Below are positions 10,604 through 23,219 of a stretch of 64,000 bases of DNA, piece after piece. Location of the stretch: NCBI RefSeq assembly GCF_018691265.1, contig NW_024881278.1:6758501-6822500 (forward strand), in the 5' to 3' direction. Origin of the DNA: Tyto alba (lineage: Eukaryota > Chordata > Aves > Strigiformes > Tytonidae). Below the pieces are notes generated by a model that did not search any database, was not told where the DNA came from, and saw nothing but the letters and a program-made list of their open reading frames with translations. Each line of letters begins with the position of its first letter. Position 1 is the first letter of the stretch. Both the position numbers and the translations under genes were made by a program.

Positions 10604-13600
10604 GATCCTAAAAAGTAAAAGACGCTTCTACATATTCATGAGGTTTTACAGAAATGAGTATCAGAGTGATGAAAAGTATATTTGAGTGTGAAGTGCCCAT
10701 GTTCATTAATCTCTTTTCAAAAATTCACAGGGCAGTACGCCAGCTTATCAACTTTTTGGGAACACAGTTAAGGGTAGAAGTTCCATCTCTGAGGCCATCC
10801 GTGGTTGCTCTTTGGTGGGTGTGAGACAGATGCTGCTCAGGTAGGATTCATCAAACAGTCATATTTAGAGCTCTGTCAAGTTCATAACTAGGAAAAATTG
10901 ATAGGGTTTGTGTTTTTTTTTTTTTTTCCTTCTCTCTCTCTCTCTCTCTCTGAGGGATGTATCTTCTGTTTTATTTTCTGATTTAAAAAAATCTCCCACC
11001 CAAACTGTCATCAATATGAAGAGCTTAACTTTGCCATAGACTTGTGGACCATAGTGGAGGTTCCAGAACTGGAGGGTCATCTGTGTTTAAAAAAAAACGA
11101 AAAGGCAATTCCCAGCAATCTGCTGAAATTTATATTAGAGTTCTTGTGATAACAAGGCCATCGGCTGCTGCTCTGGCTGCCATGGAAACAGGCATTGCTG
11201 CAAACAGGGGAGGCTGCTTTCAACTCACTCCTATTTCAGAAAAAGAAAAGAAGAAGAGAAAATAGGCTTTTGTGGGATAACTTGTTTAAAGGACTTTGCC
11301 CCTATCTTTTAGAAGCGCATGTGGCCATTGCCCTGGCAGAGGGACTGAGAGGTGTCACAGGACTGATCAGTGTCTGCAAGAGGTGGAATGCTGGCAGTAC
11401 TCTCGGGGGGGATTTTTGAGCTTCTGGGCTCTTAATTTATGAGAGAGTTAAGTATTAAGTAGTAGAGGGTATTTTTAAATTAAGTGCTAATCTCGTCAGA
11501 GAATGGCTCTCGTGGTTGAAGCATTGCACTGGACTTCTGGAAATCTGACTTAAATGCCTCATTTGGCAGAGAGCTATGCCAAGGCTGCTCAGCTCGCCTT
11601 TTCACCCACCCCAGCTCCCCCAGGCTGCTGGTGCCACAGTGTGTTTGCAGCTCACAGGGCACGTTGCTCTGGTGGCAAGTGACCCGTGTCACGCAGGGGT
11701 TACTGCTTCAAGCCTTCAGACTTCCTCTGTGACCACTCCTCCGGGGTTGCTTACAGCATGTACAAACAGGGATATTTAAAATCTGTTTCAAAGTCATACT
11801 GTAAGCACTGACAGACACGTCCAGCGTGCTTTCAGGCTCATGAAAGAAAAACATAATAGCTATACAATGGCACCATTATTGCTAATCATAAATAAATGGG
11901 CAAATATGAAATCAAACGCACTTAGAGAGGGGTTTAGCACCTATTCATGCTTCTCTACTAGTGGCAGACTTTTGTGCATTCTCTTCCCTTTCACACTGTA
12001 TGAACAAACTGAGCAGGTTAATGCATCTTGTGGCATGTTTGGTCCTATTTCATAGCCTGTTTCACAATGCTGACACATACAAAACTATACCTATTAGTGG
12101 TAGGGAATCATACGGACCTTATGAGTAGTTCATACATCCTTCACCTTCTCTGCTGAAATTTTCAACTGTGGGGAACCTTGTTAAATGATACAGCTGTTTA
12201 TGCAGCCCAGCTCGTAGAGTGAAAGGCAAGGGAGATTTCTTTTCTCTAATTCTACTTTGGTGCTTTCTCCATGATGCAGCTTGAACTGCAGTTTGGGCTT
12301 CCTGGATCTACATATCTTGAGCCAAAAAAGTCAGTTCCTAATGATCATCTACAGGAGATGAGGAGGCAGGAGAGCATTTCAATAGGCACTGATTAGTTGC
12401 ACTTGTGCAAAACTGATCATTTTAACAATGCTAAGACGTAACAACCCGGAGCACAGGATTGGTACTGCGCCAGAAGATCTGAATGGAAGTTGCTTGTGCT
12501 ATTATTATTATTTCTTAGTTTTAAAATAGCTAAAATGCACCGAGAAACTTCCAGAGAATGAATTCTTTTGAGTCCCAGCTGTTTGTGCCCCAGCTGATTT
12601 CTTGGCTGATGTAGCCAGGCTTATCCAGAAATCCAGGAAGATGCCTACCACCCTCAATGGGGAGGGATAGAAAAACACCTACATCACCATGAACTCTTGC
12701 ATTTGTTTCTGTACTCTGATATCCCAAATCTTAGATCTTTTTATGTGTTTCAATGCTATCCCCCTCTTCCTATTCTTAGCAAAACATAACGAGTAATTTC
12801 TCACTCCAAAAATAATTGATGGGAATCAGCGTAATGGTTTTATCATTTGAAGCATGGTAAATGTGTTGTGCAGCAACAGTGTTCAGAGAGCATTTGTTAG
12901 AATTGTTGTCATAGAGATCCTATGATTGCTGTGATAAATGTATAAGAATCCATGAAACTATTTAAGTGGTGAGCTTTATACCTCAAATATAACAGCTGGA
13001 GATTTCCAGTTTCAGTTTCCTCAGCTTGCTTTGATGGGTAGAAGCTGGGGGTTTTCCCTCAAAACTCAGGGAATTAAATTAGAGAGATTAACCTGAGATT
13101 TTTTTAAGACCTTACATGATAACAGACATCTCAAAGTATTGTGGAGTTGACAATGATCATGTATTTGTATAAGATCTGTGAAAAATTCCAGATTTCTCTC
13201 TGAAATGCACATGTATTGTTCGTTTTCCATGTTATTCAGTAATACAATAATTTGTTTTGCTTAAGCTGATGTTTTTCCAATGTCTTTACATTCGACTCAT
13301 TGCTTCTGTGCTTACGTGAAGATGAAGCCAAGGAGACAGATCATCGGGAGCAACACATCTTTACACTCCATGCTTCATCCATTTATTTCTATTTTCTGTA
13401 ATTTTCGAGGTATATTGGAAAATAATTTAAATAAATCGGCACATAGAACTGTATTACAAACCTTGAAGAAAACCTAAATAACATTGGCAGGTAATAGAAA
13501 AAATATTTTTAAAACTATTACATGTCTGTCAAGATACACACTGTAGAGTCTTCAGCTGATTAGCAGCTTTCTGGCCCAGTGGAAATCAATTGCACAGAAA

Positions 13601-16600
13601 ACCTTGAAAGCAAATCATGGGAGGTAATGTGGAAAACATTATCTTTTTTAGAATATGGAGACAGTTTATGGAGCTCAATAGTATCTATTTACTGATAACT
13701 GCCAAGGTTGGTTGCTTAATTACATATTAGCCCTGCCAAGTCTAGATGATTGTAGGAATAAAGATGTGGGTCAAATGTGTTATAATGAGAGACTGAATCT
13801 GTCTTCTTTGGTTTTCTATCAAATGCAATGCTTCCTTGTCCAAACAATTAAGGTAGGATGCAACACGCCATACTTTGCTTAAACATGTACTAATAGATGG
13901 AGAGCTAAAATATCTCTGGGGTAGAAGGAAAAGCTGTGATTGCTTTTCTCTGGCTGCAAAGGCTAAAAAGTTAAAAAAGAAATCCCTGCAGTGAATAAGA
14001 TGCTTGCTGTAATATCCAGTTGACTTGGTATTTTTCATCTGAGGCAGAAGTTAAGCATTTGTTATATGCTCCATCAACTACATTCATAGCACAGATGGAC
14101 AGACAAATAGAGATAGGCTCTTGTCAGCCTTAACTGGAAGTTAACACAGTTCACTGCAAGATTTCTTTGTCCCATGATAAGAATCCTAAAACTGTCTGTC
14201 GAAGCACCTCTGTAATTATGAAGCAGCCCCTTCGTGGACGCAGTGCTGCAGGCAGGAACTGAACCTGGTGCACAGAATGCGTCAGCCTCTCCTACTTTGC
14301 GGACCAATGAGGACCAAAAAAATAAATCACAAGCTCTTGCTGTAACTTGCAGAGCTCTCTGCTGTCTGACACAAACAGTTTGTATCTATTTTAGATTTAA
14401 GATTGCAAGTGGCGATTCAAGCAATAGATGAAGGGAGGCTTATAAAGCCAAGGATGCTTGTTTCTTGCAAACACATGATTACCAAACCCATGGGCTAAAT
14501 TGTGCTTATCTGAGGGGGGAAAGAGCATGGATGGAGGACAGGGCACCTGTGGCAACTGGTTTGTTGCTGCCTGTTGGACAGCATCTGTTGGTATGATGTG
14601 AATATCATATGATGCAGCTGTAGCCACACAGCGCATTACTACACATCCCTTCATGTTAGAAAGGGGCAACATCTTCACTTGGGTGAAACTAAAAACTGAG
14701 TTTCATCTACTATATTATGTGAATGTGAAATAAAGTTTTGTGGTTAAGATTTTGTTGCAAGGAGTTTGAGGGAATTATTTCATTTGCTTGCTCTTGTTTC
14801 TGCCTTTTCACTAGGAGAAACTGAGGCCATGGTAATGGGATGGCCAGGGGGGAGAAGCACTGAGTCCTCAGCTTATTTCCATAGGAAATAAGAATTCCCC
14901 TATAAAGGTTTGGCAGGTAAAACTGCTTTTCTCTTATTTCTTAGCGAGAGGATTGCAAGTAGGTGTGCCAGAATGACAGCAACAGGGGGAAATGATACAG
15001 GGTTTTCCTGCTGTATATTACAGTGCTATTATCCAAGAGATGCAGTCAAGCTCTGCTTTGGGGATTTATGCTGTCTCGTTAAATGTTTGCTAGATCTGTT
15101 TCAATTTACTCCTTGTGCCAAGAGCCGTGTTACTTTACTGTGGTCTCTAAGACAAAGCAGAAAAAATACTAACTTCAGCACATGTACTCTAGGCAAACTC
15201 TTGGAGGAACAGGAGAAGCAACTGCAGCTCAGCCCTTGCCTGAGCAGTGCAGATTAATGGGTTCTGGGTTAGTGCCGTTCCCCAGTATCGATATGCTTCC
15301 TTATAAAATGTACTTCAGCTGCAGAATATTTCAGGAGACTGACCAAATGACATGATAAAACCAGAAACTGGGATATCTGCACACACACCTGGCCATAAAT
15401 TTAATCACACCAGATGAAAGCTTTTTTTTAAAAAAAATTTATGAATACTTGCCTTTTTTCTTATTTGTTTTTTCCTTTCTTTTTGGCTCTTCTTGCATCA
15501 GAAAGTCTTCTTTTGGAAGTGATTTGTTTATCTTAGCATGAAGGATAAGATGCTTGATATCTTAGCACTTTTATGACATTCTGGAACTCCATTAAATTGT
15601 TTCATTTTATTCCTGCAAACTCAAGTGTGCAGTTGCACAAAGAAGCAAAATACTTGCCTTTCTCATTTGAAATGTTTTTCACATCACAGCATGTTAACCT
15701 TCCAATAATCTAATTAAAATTTGACAGAACTTCTCCAGGTAGCATGTCATAGTCTCCTTTGAAAATTTTAGCCACGTTAAATGACTTGGTGACCCAGTTG
15801 AATAGCTTCATTATATTTTTCAGTTGAAATTTACAGTGTATCATTTACAAACTGCGTAACTGTAACAAGACCATTCAGATAAGTGCAAGTTTTAAAAAAT
15901 GCATCATTAGCAAAATTCAAAAAGATCCCTGTCATGGGTACTGTTCTTGTTTGTTTCCTTAGGATCTGGCCAAATCCTAATGAAAAGATCAAAAGGAAAA
16001 TTCAGTTCCTTCAAAACACTTAAGGTTCAATATATATATCTATATTCATTCTTGAATTAGTTCCATTTCACGTGACCTTTGCCTTAAGGCACATGTCCAA
16101 GAAAAGGAGACTTTGGATCCTCCAGTCACACCTGTGCTACCTTTTTTTGCAGAGCATACCTGACCAGCAGGTTGCTGACCAGTGCCATCCTGCCCATCTC
16201 CTCTGACGCTGGGCTCCCACACGGCAAAGACGGCAATGAGCAGAGGGCTGGCAAAGGACTGAGATGGAGCCTGACCCTACAGCCCACATGTTCGGTCAGG
16301 AGCTGGGATGGAAGGGCTTGGGGTTTGTTCCCCATTCCTACAGCTATTTTATTTTTTCTTCTCTGCTGACCAGTTCATACAAAATGCATAACTAAGCTCC
16401 ACATCTGCCAATTCTTTAAAAATAAAATAGCAATTAAAGGGGTGCGGGTGGGGGGAAGACATGAGAAACCTTTGACATGTTATCATTCTTTGCTGCTAGG
16501 AGACAATTAACCAAAGTGAGCAGGAGCTGTGGGAAGCCAACTAGCCATCTTTCAAAATGGCAATCATCACACATTGCAGATGCCATTCCGTTCTTTAGCT

Positions 16601-17529
16601 GGGATGTTTCATTTATTTCAATCAATAGACTCAGTTGAGCTGAGGAAGTATTTGCTTGTTTCTTTGTTTTTACATTTTTATTGTATTTTTAGTTCCTGAT
16701 ACTTGTCTCGTCATTAATATTTCTTGCTACAGAGTGTCTTCTGTGACAAAGAAGGTCATTACCCATCAGCTTACACAGAGTGATGCATCATCTATCTTTC
16801 TAGGACAGTGTGAGGTACTCAGCCATACCTGTCTGTCTTACTGGCGTTTGTCTTGCCATCTGTCTTGTTCCCATGTGTAACATCTAATTAACGCCTGTGG
16901 TAATTAATAATGCTGTGAGGTCCTTTATCTATTATTGGTTTCAGTAGGGATAAATCAGCACATTGAACACTAAGGGAGTTGTATTTAATGATGAAGAACA
17001 TAAAAAATGCACTTACAGTTTTTAAATATTCATAAAATAGAAGGCGGGAACCATAATTTTTAATAGAAGATTTTGTATGGTGAATAAAACTGGTATTTTA
17101 CTGCCTCTTTGTAGAGTACTAACAGGGCACTCTGTAGGTGGGGGTCCCCCATGCATACAGGAGACAGTTAAGTGATCAGTTCATGGTAACCACCTTGCAG
17201 AAATAGTTGTTTGTTTGGGTTGTTTTTTTTTTTTTTAAGGTTAATAGTTTGCAGGTTTTGACAGCATTTTGAAAGTGTCAATTTGAAATGTATTGGTCTG
17301 TACAAAATTGCAGATCAAATGTTGAATGCAGTTATTCTCCATGGCTAATCTCCATTAGAGCAAAATATTTAGTCATCTAATTCATAGAGCATGGTTTCTG
17401 CAACAAACTCTTTAGATGATCATAAACAGGAGTATTCCTGGTTTAGAAATCAGATTGGTTTTGGCTTTCTTCCAGAGGAATTAATTTTGACGATTAAACA
17501 GACTTTTGCTTTTAATCCTCAGAAATACT
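10604..17529. other. Anonymous unique sequence with simple repeats only
   Basis: Nearly 7 kb of unique sequence. It contains the T/CT microsatellite listed separately, a T/A run around 15422-15438, a TATATATATC word near 16030 and a T run near 17222-17235. Short frames on both strands (up to 115 codons at 14910-15257) have no recognisable domain. At about 14812-14834 the words GGAGAAACTGAGGCCA recall the MIR SINE core, but too little surrounds them to call it. Confidence 0.5.
10913..10951. repeat. T15 tract plus (TC)n microsatellite
   Basis: Fifteen T residues (10913-10927) lead through CCT into about ten TC units (10931-10951). This is a polypyrimidine microsatellite and would be length-variable between individuals. 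Confidence 0.9.
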
Positions 17530-17561
17530 GGGGGGGGGGGTGAAGGAAAAAAAAAAAAAAA
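17530..17561. repeat. G11 followed by A15 homopolymers
   Basis: Eleven G residues (17530-17540), then TGAAGG, then fifteen A residues (17547-17561), giving an all-purine stretch apart from one T. It is likely a simple repeat, prone to slippage and to sequencing error. Confidence 0.85.
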
Positions 17562-17617
17562 GCAGTGCCACACTGGCACCGAAGTCCACGCCTTGTATAT
17601 ACTTGTGTATATAACAT

Positions 17618-17653
17618 TCACAGAAGCTGGATTATTGATATCAGCTTCTGTGA
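17618..17653. repeat. Perfect 12-bp inverted repeat with 12-nt loop (hairpin)
   Basis: TCACAGAAGCTG (17618-17629) is followed, after the 12-base spacer GATTATTGATAT, by its exact reverse complement CAGCTTCTGTGA (17642-17653). The stem is half GC and would fold stably in RNA from either strand. Outside the perfect stem, pairing breaks down within a few bases, so the hairpin is shorter than a typical pre-miRNA. It sits in otherwise unique sequence. It could be chance, a small structured RNA motif, or the paired ends of a deleted element. Confidence 0.75.
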
Positions 17654-18452
17654 TGTGCCCCAGAATTAGGTAAGAAATATACCCATTGTTTGAAAGAGGA
17701 AATTCTCCTCCACAGATTTTTTTTTCTGATCAGTAACATTCAAATAAATGTTGTTTCTTTTGTTGTTCCAGACTCAGAAACAATAAGCACTTCAATCGGT
17801 CAAATCTGAGAAATAACACAATACAGGAATAGATTAGTTGCTTAATTTCTATTGTTTCATCTAGGATGCTTTAACAAAACTTCAGGAAAACCTTGCCCTT
17901 CACTAGTGTGGTTAAGCTTTCCAAGAGAATACCACAGAAGAATTCTCAATGTTTAGTCCTGAAAAAGCTGAAAACATTGTACTAATTTAATTCCTGTATT
18001 ACTTACATTTTCATGAAGGATCAGGTTTCCCATCGTGGAGAGGTATTTCTTTTCAGATTAGGTCATTTTTCTACAGAAGAAAGGGCTTTCTTGTACTGGG
18101 AGCCATTTTATAAAAGAAAAATTATCTTATTCCCATCAACTTTTCCAACTCCTTTGCAAAAGATGAATTAAATCTGAATCTGTTTCAATTACTTGGGGAC
18201 TGTATTTCATTTTAACTAATCGCATTTCATTACAGCTTTGTAAATTAAGCATAGGGACTGGCAGCATGACTTCGGACTTCACTGACAGTTATATCTGCAG
18301 CTAAGGGTTTCTGAAATAAAATTCTCTTGAGTGAAAAGGAAGAAAAGATTTTTCCTTTCCTGCCCTCTGTTGCTCTGAATGCAAAATCTTGACAGGTCAA
18401 GAGGCAATGGACAGAAATTGATTTTCAGGAAATTCCAATTAAGAGATTGCTG
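17654..18452. other. Anonymous unique sequence
   Basis: No gene, repeat or structural signal that I can support in this 800-base interval. Confidence 0.5.
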
Positions 18453-18515
18453 GGTTAGTTTGGGTTTTTTAGTTTTGGGTTTTTTGTTGTTGTTGCTGTT
18501 GTTGGGTTTTAAACT
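18453..18515. repeat. T/G-rich low-complexity tract with (TTG)n
   Basis: Runs of T broken by GGG and a TTGTTGTTGCTGTTG section. It lies directly before the CR1 fragment that follows, and may have grown at the insertion boundary. Confidence 0.75.
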
Positions 18516-18705
18516 TTGGGGAGGATCAAACACTGGAGCAGGATGCCCAGAGACATTTTAGAGTCTCCATCCTTGGAGATATTTAAAATCCAACTGGATG
18601 CAATTCTGAGCAACCTACTCTAACTGACTGTGCTCTGAGTGGCAGTTGGACTGTATGATCACCAAAGATACCTTCCTACCTCAGCTTCTCCGTGTGTCTA
18701 TGAAA
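18516..18705 (+). mobile_element. CR1 LINE, 3'-end fragment
   Basis: The words CACTGGAGCAGGATGCCCAG, GAGTCTCCATCCTTGGAGATATT, AAAATCCAACTGGATGCAATT, GCAACCTACTCTA, TGCTCTGAGTGG and TTGGACTGTATGATC run in the order expected of the CR1 3' untranslated end and last coding portion, and it trails off near TCTATGAAA. CR1 is the dominant LINE of bird genomes and is usually found, as here, as a heavily 5'-truncated copy. Divergence from the consensus I remember is moderate, so this is an old insertion. No reverse-transcriptase domain remains. Confidence 0.88.
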
Positions 18706-21377
18706 ATACCATAAGGAAGAAGGTATAAGACTGTGAATGTCCAAACTGTGTGTTTGACACATATGTCATCTGCATCCTGGCCTGATGAGCCAAAAATGAT
18801 GAAAAACAAGGGAAGAAGTTGAGCAAATATTCCAAAAATTACCATATGCTTTCTGCCCTGATGGAGTTCAGTGTTATTTAAATGGCACAAAATATCAATG
18901 TGTAGAATATGATAAATAGGAGAGGGGCCCATTTCAATTAGCTTACACACCTAAAAGCAAGTACTGCTGTCCATTTCTTAAATGTGATTTGAAAGAATTG
19001 TATTGCTCTTCCTCAGAATTTGAAATTAAGTGCAGAAAAAGTAGATAATCCAAAAAGGGGATGGTTGGGATGTAGCATGACATTTATTTTTCAGATTTCA
19101 TGACTGACTGCTATGTTTTTATTCCATCCTCCTTTGTCATCATTTAATGTTTGAGATCATTTTAACCCTGGCTGCAGCTAACTGCTGTTGCCCCTCTAGT
19201 TCTTTTTTCTTTAATTTCTCACATTCCTTCTCCCCACCTTTTCCATACCCTGTTGAAGCCTCTTACTGCAGCCTGAGGGAGAGAAGTAGAGGTTAAACAA
19301 ACTTGCCTCCATCTAAGAAAATCGATCATAAGCAAGAAGCAGAGTGCTATTAGAGGCAAAATGTAGGCCTGGCCTATTGCAATGGGCAGCTGAGTGTATG
19401 GGTGTGGGTTTTGAGCAGGGCTAAACTGGAGGCTGAAGTCTGTAGCACTAGGAGTGAAGCCTGGTGCCGTGCTATGCTGGCAATTCTGGGTAAAACGTCT
19501 GCGAAGGACCCCTTGCAGAAATTGCTCTTTAGGGTCTTCCTTGCAATTTTTCCTGGAGGAAAATGAAGATAGCCTGGCCTGGGGCTTCCTTCCCATGGCA
19601 CTTGTACTTGGAGGCAGAAGGAGCATGCTGAAGGCATTCAGGCATTCTCCTTTTATTAATAGCTGTCTCTCCTATTTTGTTTATTACCAGATGATGAGTC
19701 CTGTTAAAGCAGCAAGTATAAATCCTTAAAGAAAATGTTCCTTGCACAAAAATAGCTCCATCAGAAAAGATTGTTTAAGCTTTATCATCAGCAGTTTAAA
19801 TATGGCATTAGCTCTCCCTTCTCAACGTGCAGAGGCTGAGCAGAGCTGGCATTGCAGCAGGTGGGAAATGCATTATCAGCTTTGCAATTGGCTTAGAGAG
19901 GAACAGCTCAATCTGTGATTGTGCTGAGTCTCACTGCTGGCTGATAGGACTGGGGATACTGAAAATGCCTGATGATTTTATGTGTACAGTGTGTAACTTG
20001 TCGAGGGGTGTGCATGGGCGCGAGGGGCAAACTTGTTAATAATTCTGCTCAGCTGTCCAAACCATTCTTTTCCTCATGTCTTTCCTAACTTCCTTAGCTG
20101 GTGTGTTGCCATAAACCCAGAGAGAGGGGAAATTTATGGCTCAGGGAAAAATTCAATTGTTATGTATACTGGTGGGTTACCTGACCTAGAAATACTTCAA
20201 TAACTAGCACTGATTTATTTATTTTTAAAAGAAAAATGATCTCGTTTTGTTTAAGCCACATATGAAAGAAAAAGGAAAGATAAAACAGAAAGAGAAGGCA
20301 GCACTTCTTTCTGCTGATGATGCATTTGATGGATGGCACTCTGAGGATCTGATTGAACTCGGTGTTATACCCACCAAATGAAGATAAATCATTGGTGAAG
20401 GGTTTGTGGAGTACATGCCCAAAATCAATTATGCTTACATGGAGATCTATTAATCTATTTCTTCCTGTTCAGTCTACCCAGCCTCTTTTAATGGCTTTTT
20501 ATCATTCCAAACACAGGTTATTTTTTTTAAGTGGTGGTACAGTTCCTGGCAGTTTGCATCAAAATCAGGATTGTCTCTCATACGGAAGGAGTCCTTTTGC
20601 CCCTTCCCTACACTCAGCCCAGTTACCTTAACTGAGTTTCTTACTGTTTCTCCCAACAAAATCTCTAAGAGTCTACAGCAGTAAGATGGTAGTAAGAATA
20701 CTGACCCCTTTCAGCAGTGGTTTGGTGGTTGTTGTCACCATTCCTGGCTGATAACACAGCAGCCTGACAAAGACTCCTGTATGTAAAAGAAAAAAAAGTC
20801 TTGCGTATATAAATCTGTACAGTTGAAAAAACTGCAATGCAAAAGTGATACTCAAGAAACTCTCTCTGTTGAACTATTGTCAGGGAAATCCAGTGCAGCT
20901 CTGAGCCAGACTGTATTAGGTGCTCTCCCTATTCCCAGGGAAAGAGTCCATTCATGGTCAGTGTCTGATCAAAGAATATGAGGGAGGCAGAGCAAGCACT
21001 GAAGGGGAGGGTGATTAACCATTAAGAATTGATTCCACACCTAAGATTTTGTCATTTTTTAAATTATGAAGTCACCTCATATTTCTAAACCAGAAACATT
21101 TTTGTGGTGAGCAGCTAACTCCACTCTACCTCTTTCCATCTAATATTTCATCATGTTAACAGTGTAAAACATTTTCCACTGATTATTAATTTTATAAGTC
21201 AATCTAGCAGCTAGGCAAAGCATTCTGAATTAATAACAAATCCTAGCACAGGTAAAAGTTACTTTTCATTGTCAGTGAATGACTGGCATTAGAATGATCA
21301 ACTAGTTCTGTCTCCAGAATGAAATATTGACAGTTAATGTCCTGCCAGTGGACTCCAACACAGAATGGAGGCATACA
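18706..21377. other. Anonymous unique sequence, no gene seen
   Basis: Unique sequence with scattered short frames on both strands, the longest a 135-codon minus-strand frame at 19219-19626 that overlaps two others and has no domain. There are no LTR, SINE or tandem-repeat signals. Confidence 0.5.
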
Positions 21378-21431
21378 TTGGTTGGCTTAGATGATCTTAA
21401 GGGTCTTTTCTGACCTAAATGATTCTATGAA
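21378..21431 (+). mobile_element. CR1 LINE, terminal scrap
   Basis: TTGGTTGGCTTAGATGATCT, AAGGGTCTTTTCTGACCTAA and the terminal ATTCTATGA match the last 50 or so bases of CR1, including one unit of the ATTCTRTG end repeat. Only the extreme 3' end was retained. It lies about 110 bases before an ERVK-type LTR. Confidence 0.85.
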
Positions 21432-21540
21432 CAAGGCAGTATACCAATATGCTGTGTATATGGGGCCAAAAACATTACCATGATTTGGCACAGTGAGCAA
21501 TAGCACCAACACTTACTCTGATGACATAAAAAGCAGTCTG

Positions 21541-21846
21541 TGTTCTGCGGAGCAAGTGGAGGAACAAAATGCCGAGATGGACTCAATGTGAGTGATAAAG
21601 CATGGTTCTCGTCCCCTTTATTGGTCCAGGGTACATATATTTATACAGACAACGATAATTATTATGCCTACTAGTCACTAGCTGATTGGCTTAAGCTCTA
21701 AAGGTCATATTCACATGGCCCACCTACTTACAGTTAGCTAACAGCACAAGCTTCTCATAACACTAAGTTTCTCAGGCCACTATTTCTAATTCCTCTTAGC
21801 CTGTTTTCGACACACCACGGTACACAAGGCCGAAGTGTCCCTGACA
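21541..21846 (-). mobile_element. ERVK (betaretrovirus-like) LTR, minus strand
   Basis: Read on the minus strand it begins TGTCAGGGACACTTCGGCC and ends CTCCGCAGAACA, so it has TG...CA ends and is 306 bp long, short as bird betaretroviral LTRs are. In order on the minus strand it has a CCAATC box (plus 21684-21689), a TATAAATA box (plus 21638-21645) and an AATAAA signal (plus 21617-21622), then GGGGACGAGAACCATGC and a U5-like tail. The close spacing of TATA and AATAAA implies a very short R region, typical of this group. I found no convincing target duplication. Because internal sequence lies on its 5' side (see the next entry) and none on its 3' side, it is best read as the 3' LTR of a 5'-deleted provirus. 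The outer boundaries could be off by a few bases. Confidence 0.75.
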
Positions 21847-22029
21847 TTCCCCATGTATCAGCAGCTGTGAGCAGCTGCAGGCAAACCCCAGCGAGGCCCA
21901 GCATCAGCGAGGCAGCATCAGCCCCTAGAACAGGCTCTGATCGTACAACTGCTCGGTGGACTCAGGACCCTTGTCTCTGAGCCATTCTCCAACAGTGTTC
22001 AGATGATTTTTGTGGCTGTACTCGTAAGT
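21847..22029 (-). pseudogene. Internal 3' remnant of the ERVK-type provirus
   Basis: On the minus strand this is immediately upstream of the LTR. The bases next to the LTR read GGGGAA, a minimal polypurine tract. Before that come about 75 bases of non-coding sequence and then an open frame of 34 codons ending in TAG at 21925-21927; a TGA at 22030-22032 closes it upstream. The short peptide ends in a Leu-Phe stop and is charged, without a membrane segment; it could be the tail of a retroviral gene, but it is too short to assign. The 5' limit of viral sequence is not visible. No primer-binding site, protease or polymerase part is present, so the copy is dead. Confidence 0.4.
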
Positions 22030-22032
22030 TCA

Positions 22033-23180
22033 AGGAGGGGTGTACTAAAGCCTCTGAATCCCGTACGAACATACTTCCTGGAAGAATCCCCTGAAGGACA
22101 GGAGGCACATCTTTGCACTCAACTTTACATACTTTTCTCTAGGGTTGGATTTCCAGCAGGTATCTGGAGGAACAGCTCTTCAGAGGCTGAACTCTGCAGT
22201 GTTTAAAGACACTAGCTATGTTAAGCAGCCCCTAAGGATGGAGAGAAAACACCTTCATTTTAAAAGGTGATGCTTTACAAATCCATAGGTGAGCTTTCAC
22301 TCAAACATACTCGCAGACATCTGTCTGACCAAGACTTCTCTGCTTGTCCTGTAAAGTGCTTGACATGCTCATTTATTCTTTCTGTAGCTGTATAGAGAAT
22401 ATAAAAAAAAGAGATAAATGGAAGCAGATGTGATTCTTCTCCCCATAGAGAGTGCATCCAGCCCCATGGCACACCAGAGCTCCTGGCCCTTGGGAAGTCT
22501 GATGATGCATATCATGTAGTTGTATTTGTAAAATGAGGGACACTCACAGTCCCCTCTAATCTGCTGAAGTGAACTAGCATCCTCATTCATAGAGCCTTAC
22601 CAATTATTTCAGCCCTGGGCTTGAGTGCAGAGTTCCTATCAATAAAGCTTGATATACAAATGCAATACTTTGAGTCTTTAAGAACAGGGCATCAGTTTCG
22701 TGGCTGTGAATTTCATTGACTTTCTAAGCAGAATTGAACTTTTGTCAGTAATTCATTCAAAGCAAATAGCCAGTGTATAAATCCTTAGTTCTGTGATAAT
22801 GCCCATGCATACAAAATTAAACTGGATAAAATCTATAAGCCTGTGGGTGTTTTGGGTGATTTTCCAGCTTTTATACTCAACCTTTATTCTGATGGTATTA
22901 ATAAATGTTTGGGATTGTTGCAGCTGCAGTCAACTTCTGCAACATATTGATTAGTAGTATATTGACAAAAATTGATCTATTTGTTAATAAGAAACAACAC
23001 AGTGATTAATAGGTTACATAAGTTATAGTGAGTGTACAGCCATATCTTTCAAGAATAAGTGAAACATCCCACATGATCAATAATGATGTAAATCAGATCA
23101 GAATTCTCCAGCTCACTCTTGATCATCTAGCAGAAAGTGGTCCTAGTGTTTTAGGGAAGCAGTAACTTACTTTCATTCTG
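22033..23180. other. Anonymous unique sequence
   Basis: No gene seen. The first 180 bases may still belong to the deleted provirus but carry nothing recognisable. A GTAAAATGAGGGACACTC string near 22528 faintly recalls MIR but stands alone. Confidence 0.45.
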
Positions 23181-23186
23181 TTGTTC

Positions 23187-23219
23187 TTATTGTTGTTATT
23201 ATTATGATTATTATTATTG
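23187..23219. repeat. (TTA/TTG)n trinucleotide-rich tract
   Basis: An imperfect TTATTGTTGTTATTATTATG-type repeat of about 33 bases; an interrupted ATT microsatellite. Confidence 0.75.

Noticed and set aside
14812..14834. GGAGAAACTGAGGCCA resembling the MIR core
   Set aside because: Only about 16 bases match and neighbouring MIR blocks are absent.
19219..19626. 135-codon minus-strand frame
   Set aside because: No recognisable domain, overlaps other frames on both strands, and its length is within what chance allows.
22528..22546. GTAAAATGAGGGACACTC as a MIR 3' fragment
   Set aside because: Too short and without collinear flanking matches.
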